Under the pieces are notes generated by a model. The model was not told the origin of the DNA. It did not search any database and saw nothing but the letters and a program-made list of their open reading frames with translations. From JAFMJV01 sp034436555 (GTDB lineage: Bacteria; Chloroflexota; Limnocylindria; Limnocylindrales; CSP1-4): 64,000 bases of DNA. Of the stretch, positions 59,960-64,000 are shown in pieces. The DNA lies in contig DAOTUU010000030.1 in the NCBI GenBank assembly GCA_034436555.1, positions 62,001-126,000 on the forward strand, written 5' to 3'. The position numbers were made by a program, and so were the translations under genes. The number at the start of each line of letters is the position of its first letter. Positions within the stretch are counted from its first letter, which is position 1.

Positions 59960-60510
59960 GCGCCGCTGGGCGCGGGCCGACCAGTGCCGTCCGCCGCCGC
60001 CGTGAGATCGGGATGGGTGTCCTCAGCCAGCGGGGCGACCGTCGCATTGCTCAGCATCCGCAGCGTGTTGGGGGGGACCCTGAACACCGCGTTCGGTGTG
60101 CCGGCCGCGGCCCACACCGTGGGGTGGCGACCCAGGTCCGGGTCCATCACCACGCGCACCTGACGCCGATGGGCGAACGGAGGGATGCCGCCGATCACGA
60201 ATCCCGTCGCCTCGTTCGCCTCCTGGGCAGACGCGCGGCGCAGGTTCGGGAGGCCCACGACCGCGGCGAGTCGGGCGATGTCCACCCGGTTGGCGCCGCT
60301 CACGAGCGCCACCACCGCGTCCATGCCGTGCTCGGTGGGCGCCACGAACACGAGCGACTTCACGATCTGACCGAGCTCCGCGCCAACCGCGGCAGCCGCC
60401 TCCGCGGCCGTGTGGGTCGACTCGTCGAACGTGATGATCTCGAGACGGATGCCCTTCCGCTCCGCCGTGTCGAGGACGCGCTGATGGGCAGGGGGAACGG
60501 TCTCGGGCAC
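59956..60510 (-). CDS. YbaK/ProX-type aminoacyl-tRNA deacylase
   Basis: This 184-residue protein has the YbaK fold: AEAAAAVGAELGQIVKSLVFVA (active-site Lys), DAVVALVSGANRVDIARLAAVVG, ANEATGFVIGGIPPFAHRRQVRVVMDPDL and WAAAGTPNAVFRVPP. Such enzymes clear mischarged tRNAs (for example Cys-tRNAPro or Ala-tRNAPro). The GTG at 60510 is divergent from the thiamine operon. It is joined to the PQQ-like gene by a GTGA overlap. Confidence 0.9.
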   Translation of the reverse strand: MPETVPPAHQRVLDTAERKGIRLEIITFDESTHTAAEAAAAVGAELGQIVKSLVFVAPTEHGMDAVVALVSGANRVDIARLAAVVGLPNLRRASAQEANEATGFVIGGIPPFAHRRQVRVVMDPDLGRHPTVWAAAGTPNAVFRVPPNTLRMLSNATVAPLAEDTHPDLTAAADGTGRPAPSGA

Positions 60511-60593
60511 GGGCGGCAGTCTACCATCCACCCCTGCTCCGGCCGCGTCCCCGGACCATCCCCGAGACGGGGTAGACTGGGCCCATTCCAAGC

Positions 60594-60690
60594 GTGGGAC
60601 AGGGGAGCGCCTTCGGGGCGCTGAGAGTGCGGCACGGACCGCAGACCCTCGGAACCTGATCCGGTTCGTACCGGCGAAGGGAGTCCAAGG
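60594..60690 (+). promoter_or_regulatory. TPP riboswitch (THI element)
   Basis: The leader shows the conserved riboswitch segments in order: 'ggggagc' and 'gcgctgagagtgcgg' (60629-60643), 'accgcagaccctcggaacctgat' (60638-60660) and 'ccggttcgtaccggcgaagggag' (60661-60683), which form the TPP-binding helices. It sits 41 bp before the thiamine pyrophosphokinase start. In the presence of TPP it should block translation or extend termination. A TAGACT at about 60564-60575 could be the -10. Confidence 0.93.
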
Positions 60691-60730
60691 CACACCACCT
60701 CCGTCCCACAGGCGTGATGGAGGTCGTGGG

Positions 60731-61447
60731 GTGTCAGGGTCGGAGCGGGCCACCTGGGCGATCATCGTCGCCGATGGCGACGGCGTGCCGGAGGCACTGC
60801 CGCAGGCCATCGCGGAGGCGGCCGCGGTCGACGCCACGCCGCGCCTCATCGCGGCGGACGGTGGCGCGCGTCGCGCGCTGGACCTGGGTCGCGTGCCGGA
60901 CCTCGTGGTGGGCGACCTGGACTCGATCCAGCCCGCGATCGTGGAGCGGCTGGTCGGCATGGGTGTCGCGGTCCGGCGGGCACCGACCGACAAGGACGAG
61001 TCCGACACCGAGCTGTGCCTGCGCGCGGCGGTCGAGGAGGGGCAGACGACCATCCGCATCGTGGGCGCCCTGGGCGGCCGGCGCGTGGAGCACTCGATCG
61101 CGAACCTGCTGCTGCTCTCGCATCCGCTGCTGGACGGGCTCGATGCCGCCATCGTCGCCCCGCCGTCGGTGATCAGGCGCGTGGGCACCCCGGACGGCGG
61201 CGGCGAGATCACGCTCGACGGCACACCGGGCGACCATGTGTCGCTGCTCGCCGTCGACACCGCCGTGGAGGGGGTCCGCACCGCGGGCCTGAGGTTCCCG
61301 CTCCGCGACGAGGCGCTGCGGCCCGGCCCGGCCCGCGGACTCTCCAACGAGCTGCTCGCGGCCATCGGGCGGGTCCGCGTCCGACGCGGCCGGCTGCTGA
61401 TCATCCACACCACCCGCCCGACCCAGCCACCGGAGGACCGCCCGTGA
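60731..61447 (+). CDS. Thiamine pyrophosphokinase
   Basis: This 238-residue enzyme makes TPP from thiamine and ATP. It carries AADGGARRALDLGRVPDLVVGDLDSI (about 36-62, catalytic Asp residues), APTDKDESDTELCLRAA and GALGGRRVEHSIANLLLL. The C-terminal beta domain GDHVSLLAVDTAVEGVRTAGLRFPL ... GLSNEL binds the substrate. The start is GTG with GGAGGT 6 bases upstream. It is the first gene after the TPP riboswitch, and its stop overlaps the next GTG. Confidence 0.94.
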   Translation: MSGSERATWAIIVADGDGVPEALPQAIAEAAAVDATPRLIAADGGARRALDLGRVPDLVVGDLDSIQPAIVERLVGMGVAVRRAPTDKDESDTELCLRAAVEEGQTTIRIVGALGGRRVEHSIANLLLLSHPLLDGLDAAIVAPPSVIRRVGTPDGGGEITLDGTPGDHVSLLAVDTAVEGVRTAGLRFPLRDEALRPGPARGLSNELLAAIGRVRVRRGRLLIIHTTRPTQPPEDRP

Positions 61448-62541
61448 CCAGCCCCGCCCGCGCCATCGCCGCCCGCGCCATCGCCGCCGCGGCGATCCTC
61501 GTCGGAGGCGCGCTGCCCGCCGTCGCACAGTCTCCCGCTCCGACACCCGCCGCGGTGCCGCCCTCGTTCGGCGCGTCCAGCGTCACGCTCCAGGCGCATG
61601 ACTCGTTCGCCCTGTCCGAGGGCATGCTGGAGCGATTCACGGAGCAGACGGGCGTGACCGTGCGACTGCTTCTCGGTGGCGACGCCGGGACGGTGGTCAA
61701 CCAGGCGATCCTGGCCGGCGACCGACCCCTCGCCGACGTCCTGTTCGGGGTCGATTCCACGTTCCTGTCGCGGGCGCTGGATGCCGGCATCTTCGAGCCG
61801 TATCGGCCGCCCGTCCTGGCCGACGTGCCGGACGCGCTGGAGCTGGACCCCGAGGGACGGGTCACGCCCATCGACTACGGTGACGTGTGCGTCAACCTGG
61901 ACCTGTCCGCGTTCGGTGGGGAGGGCCAGCCGCCGCTGCCTCGGACGCTGGCCGATCTCACCCGTCCGGAATACCGGGGCATGCTCGTGGTGGAGGACCC
62001 GGGCACCTCGTCGCCCGGGCTCGCGTTCCTCCTCGCCACGATCGCCGCGTTCGGAGAGGATGGCTGGCAGGACTACTGGACGGCGCTGCGCGCGAACGAG
62101 GTGGAGGTCGCGTCCGACTGGAGCGACGCCTACTTCGGGCGGTTCTCGGGTGGTGCGAACGAAGGCGACAACCCGATGGTCGTGTCCTACGCGTCGAGCC
62201 CCGTCGCGGAGGTCATCTACGCCGACCCGCGGCCGGCGACGGCCCCCACGGGCGTGCTCGGGGACGGCTGCTTCCGCCAGGTCGAGTTCGCGGGCGTGCT
62301 GCGCGGCACCGACGCACCAGCGGAGGCGCGCGCGCTCATCGACTTCCTGCTGTCGCCCGAGGTCCAGGCGGACATCCCCCTGAACATGTTCGTGTCCCCG
62401 GCACGCTCCTCGGCCGACGTGCCCGCCGACTACGCCGCGTTCGCGGCGACGCCGGACGCGCCGCTGTCCCTGGACCCGGCGGCCATCCAGGCGAACCGCG
62501 AGGCATGGATCGAGGCATGGACGCAGCTCGTCCTGCGATGA
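61444..62541 (+). CDS. thiB: Thiamine-type ABC transporter substrate-binding protein
   Basis: This 365-residue binding protein has a signal peptide (about 5-29, ending AVAQS) and the TbpA/ThiB order: SVTLQAHDSFALSEGMLERFTEQTGVTVRLL, AGDRPLADVLFGVDSTFLSRAL, TPIDYGDVCVNLD, TRPEYRGMLVVEDPGTSSPGLAFL and EWIEAW-like end. It captures thiamine or TPP outside and hands it to the permease. Starts with GTG overlapping the kinase stop; its own stop overlaps the permease start (ATGA). Confidence 0.92.
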   Translation: MTSPARAIAARAIAAAAILVGGALPAVAQSPAPTPAAVPPSFGASSVTLQAHDSFALSEGMLERFTEQTGVTVRLLLGGDAGTVVNQAILAGDRPLADVLFGVDSTFLSRALDAGIFEPYRPPVLADVPDALELDPEGRVTPIDYGDVCVNLDLSAFGGEGQPPLPRTLADLTRPEYRGMLVVEDPGTSSPGLAFLLATIAAFGEDGWQDYWTALRANEVEVASDWSDAYFGRFSGGANEGDNPMVVSYASSPVAEVIYADPRPATAPTGVLGDGCFRQVEFAGVLRGTDAPAEARALIDFLLSPEVQADIPLNMFVSPARSSADVPADYAAFAATPDAPLSLDPAAIQANREAWIEAWTQLVLR

Positions 62542-64000
62542 ACCGCCGGGTGGCGCTGCTCCTCGCGGCGCCGCCCGGGGTGTTCCTCGCGGTCTTCTTC
62601 GCGTGGCCCGTGGCGACGATCGTGGCGCGCGGGCTGCTGCCGGAGGGTGGGCTCGATCCAGGTTCCGTGTGGGCCGTCTGGACGCGCCCATCCACGACGC
62701 AGGCGCTCGCGTTCACGGTCGCGCTCTCCCTCGGCTGCACGGCGCTGACGCTGCTCGTCGGGCTGCCGGCCGCGTGGGTGTTCGCACGGATGGCGTTCCC
62801 GGGCAAGGCGGTCGCCCGGGCGCTGGTCACGGTGCCGTTCGTGCTGCCGACCGTCGTCGTGGCATCGGCGTTCCTGGCGCTGCTCGGTCCGAGGAGCCCG
62901 TTGAACGCGCTGCTGGAGGCGGTCCTGGGTCCGGCAGCGCCGCGGCTGCGCCTGGACGGCTCGACGGTCGCGATCGTGCTGGCCTCGGTGTTCTACAACG
63001 TCGCGGTCGTGATCCGGCTCGTGGGCGGACTGTGGGCGCACCTGGATCCGCGGGCCGAGGAGGCGGCCCGGATGCTGGGCGCGTCGCCGTCGCGAGCCTT
63101 CCGCGAGACGACCTGGCCGCTGCTGCGACCGGCGGTCCTCTCGGCGACGTCGATCGTGCTGCTGTTCACGCTCACCTCGTTCGGCATCGTGCTGCTGCTC
63201 GGGGCGCCCGGCCAGGCGACCCTGGAGGTGGAGATCTATCGCCAGACCGCGGTGCTCCTGGACCTGGGTGCGGCCGCGGCGCTGTCCGTCCTCCAGCTCG
63301 GGGGCGTGTTCCTGCTGCTGCTCGCCCACGCGCGGGCCCAGGAGCGACTGGCCGTGGAGCAGCGGCTGCGGCCCGTCGCGGAGGTGGAACGCGCACCCCG
63401 GACACGCCGCGAGCGTGCCGCGGTGGTCACGACGCTGGGCGGCCTGGCCACGCTCCTGGGTCTCCCGCTCGCGGTGCTCGTGGAGCGCTCGTTCGCGGGC
63501 GCGTCGGGCTACTCCGCCGCGGCGTACCAGGCGCTCCTGGAGCCGTCCCAACGGGGCCTGTTCGTGCCGCCCGCGGAGGCGGTCGCCAACTCGCTGCTGT
63601 TCGCGGTGGTCACGCTCCTGGTCGCGGGCACCCTTGGTCTGTGCGCGGCGCTCGTCATCGGCTACCGGAGGGGGCTGCTGCCCCAGGCGTTCGATGCGCT
63701 CGTGATGCTGCCCCTGGGCACGTCCGCGGTGACCGTCGGCTTCGGGTTCCTCATCACGCTCGATGCGCCGCCGCTGGATCTGCGCACGTCGGTGCTGCTC
63801 ATCCCGCTGGCCCACGCGATCGTGGCGCTGCCGTTCGTGGTGCGGGCCGTGTCCCCCGTGATCCGAGCCATCGATCCCCGTCTGCGCGAGGCCGCGGCCG
63901 TGCTGGGGGCGGCGCCGCGCCGGTCCTGGCGCGAGGTGGACGGCCCGATCGTGGCGCGCGCGGCGCTCGTGGGCGCCGGCTTCGCGTTCGCGGTGTCGCT
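62538..64000 (+). CDS. thiP: Thiamine ABC transporter permease (partial, runs off the window)
   Basis: About 487 residues are visible of a two-domain permease: membrane helices throughout and two EAA-type loops, EEAARMLGASPSRAFRETTWP (about 174-194) and REAAAVLGAAPRRSWREVDGP (about 450-470). The second half repeats the permease fold, as in ThiP. It completes the riboswitch-controlled thiamine uptake operon with the kinase and binding protein; the ATPase (ThiQ) would be expected just beyond base 64000. Confidence 0.92.
   Translation, partial: MNRRVALLLAAPPGVFLAVFFAWPVATIVARGLLPEGGLDPGSVWAVWTRPSTTQALAFTVALSLGCTALTLLVGLPAAWVFARMAFPGKAVARALVTVPFVLPTVVVASAFLALLGPRSPLNALLEAVLGPAAPRLRLDGSTVAIVLASVFYNVAVVIRLVGGLWAHLDPRAEEAARMLGASPSRAFRETTWPLLRPAVLSATSIVLLFTLTSFGIVLLLGAPGQATLEVEIYRQTAVLLDLGAAAALSVLQLGGVFLLLLAHARAQERLAVEQRLRPVAEVERAPRTRRERAAVVTTLGGLATLLGLPLAVLVERSFAGASGYSAAAYQALLEPSQRGLFVPPAEAVANSLLFAVVTLLVAGTLGLCAALVIGYRRGLLPQAFDALVMLPLGTSAVTVGFGFLITLDAPPLDLRTSVLLIPLAHAIVALPFVVRAVSPVIRAIDPRLREAAAVLGAAPRRSWREVDGPIVARAALVGAGFAFAVS

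Noticed and set aside
1..64000. tRNA and rRNA genes
   Set aside because: No cloverleaf with the conserved GGTTCRANYCC arm and no rRNA sequence was recognised in the gaps I read.

Overview
The window is very GC-rich, densely packed bacterial chromosome with almost no AT-rich spacers. Long antisense open frames are common and are GC artefacts. Genes often start with GTG and are often joined by 4-bp ATGA or GTGA stop/start overlaps. Three features fit a free-living Chloroflexota-type lineage (such as the Limnocylindria-like soil and freshwater groups): an F420-type LLM oxidoreductase, a ferredoxin-linked 2-oxoacid oxidoreductase, and secreted proteins with the 'IPDAAGVFHGC' type of N-terminus. 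This assignment is an inference; there is no rRNA or other phylogenetic marker in the window. I found no tRNA, rRNA, IS element or CRISPR array.

Layout. 1-2262 (-): 2-oxoacid:ferredoxin oxidoreductase operon (ferredoxin, alpha, beta, all joined by ATGA overlaps). 2467-5958: MobA-like nucleotidyltransferase, an uncharacterised protein, a pair of coupled membrane proteins and an excalibur-type secreted protein. 6096-11044: a DNA-modification island with a Vsr endonuclease, a C5-cytosine methyltransferase whose catalytic Pro-Cys motif is split by a LAGLIDADG intein, an NgoMIV-type restriction enzyme and a second C5 methyltransferase facing it tail to tail. 11180-20247: secreted protein, amidohydrolase, a large RecB-like/RNase H-like/helicase fusion, NTF2-like protein, LysM lipoprotein and UxaA-family dehydratase.

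20541-24249 (-): orphan HypC-like and HypA-like proteins, then a NarL-type two-component pair. 24524-26433: a MerR-type regulator and a von Willebrand A protein behind a perfect inverted-repeat operator. 26528-31542: PspA, a TPM-domain membrane protein, an M1-type peptidase and a small membrane protein. 31543-32548: a non-coding stretch with a 179-bp tandem duplication. 32549-42837: mixed metabolic and secreted genes (GlcD-like oxidase, LLM oxidoreductase, aspartoacylase-like hydrolase, sialidase-like protein, a frameshifted MFS transporter, an FG-GAP metalloprotease and an unknown protein).

43402-46607: a three-gene proton-translocating transhydrogenase operon (pntA, alpha-2, pntB) ending in a strong hairpin. 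46700-57756: secreted and membrane unknowns, SRPBCC, DUF1801 plus WYL regulator, a SAM-hydroxide adenosyltransferase with a collagen-like tail, and an HTH-GAF-GGDE(L) protein. 57960-60510: small membrane proteins, a PQQ-like protein and YbaK. 60594-64000: a TPP riboswitch controlling thiamine pyrophosphokinase, a thiamine-type binding protein and the permease, which runs off the end.

The most striking finding is the intein inside the catalytic motif of the methyltransferase, within an island that also carries a cognate-looking NgoMIV-type restriction system and a mismatch-repair nuclease. In that gene, methylation activity must depend on protein splicing.
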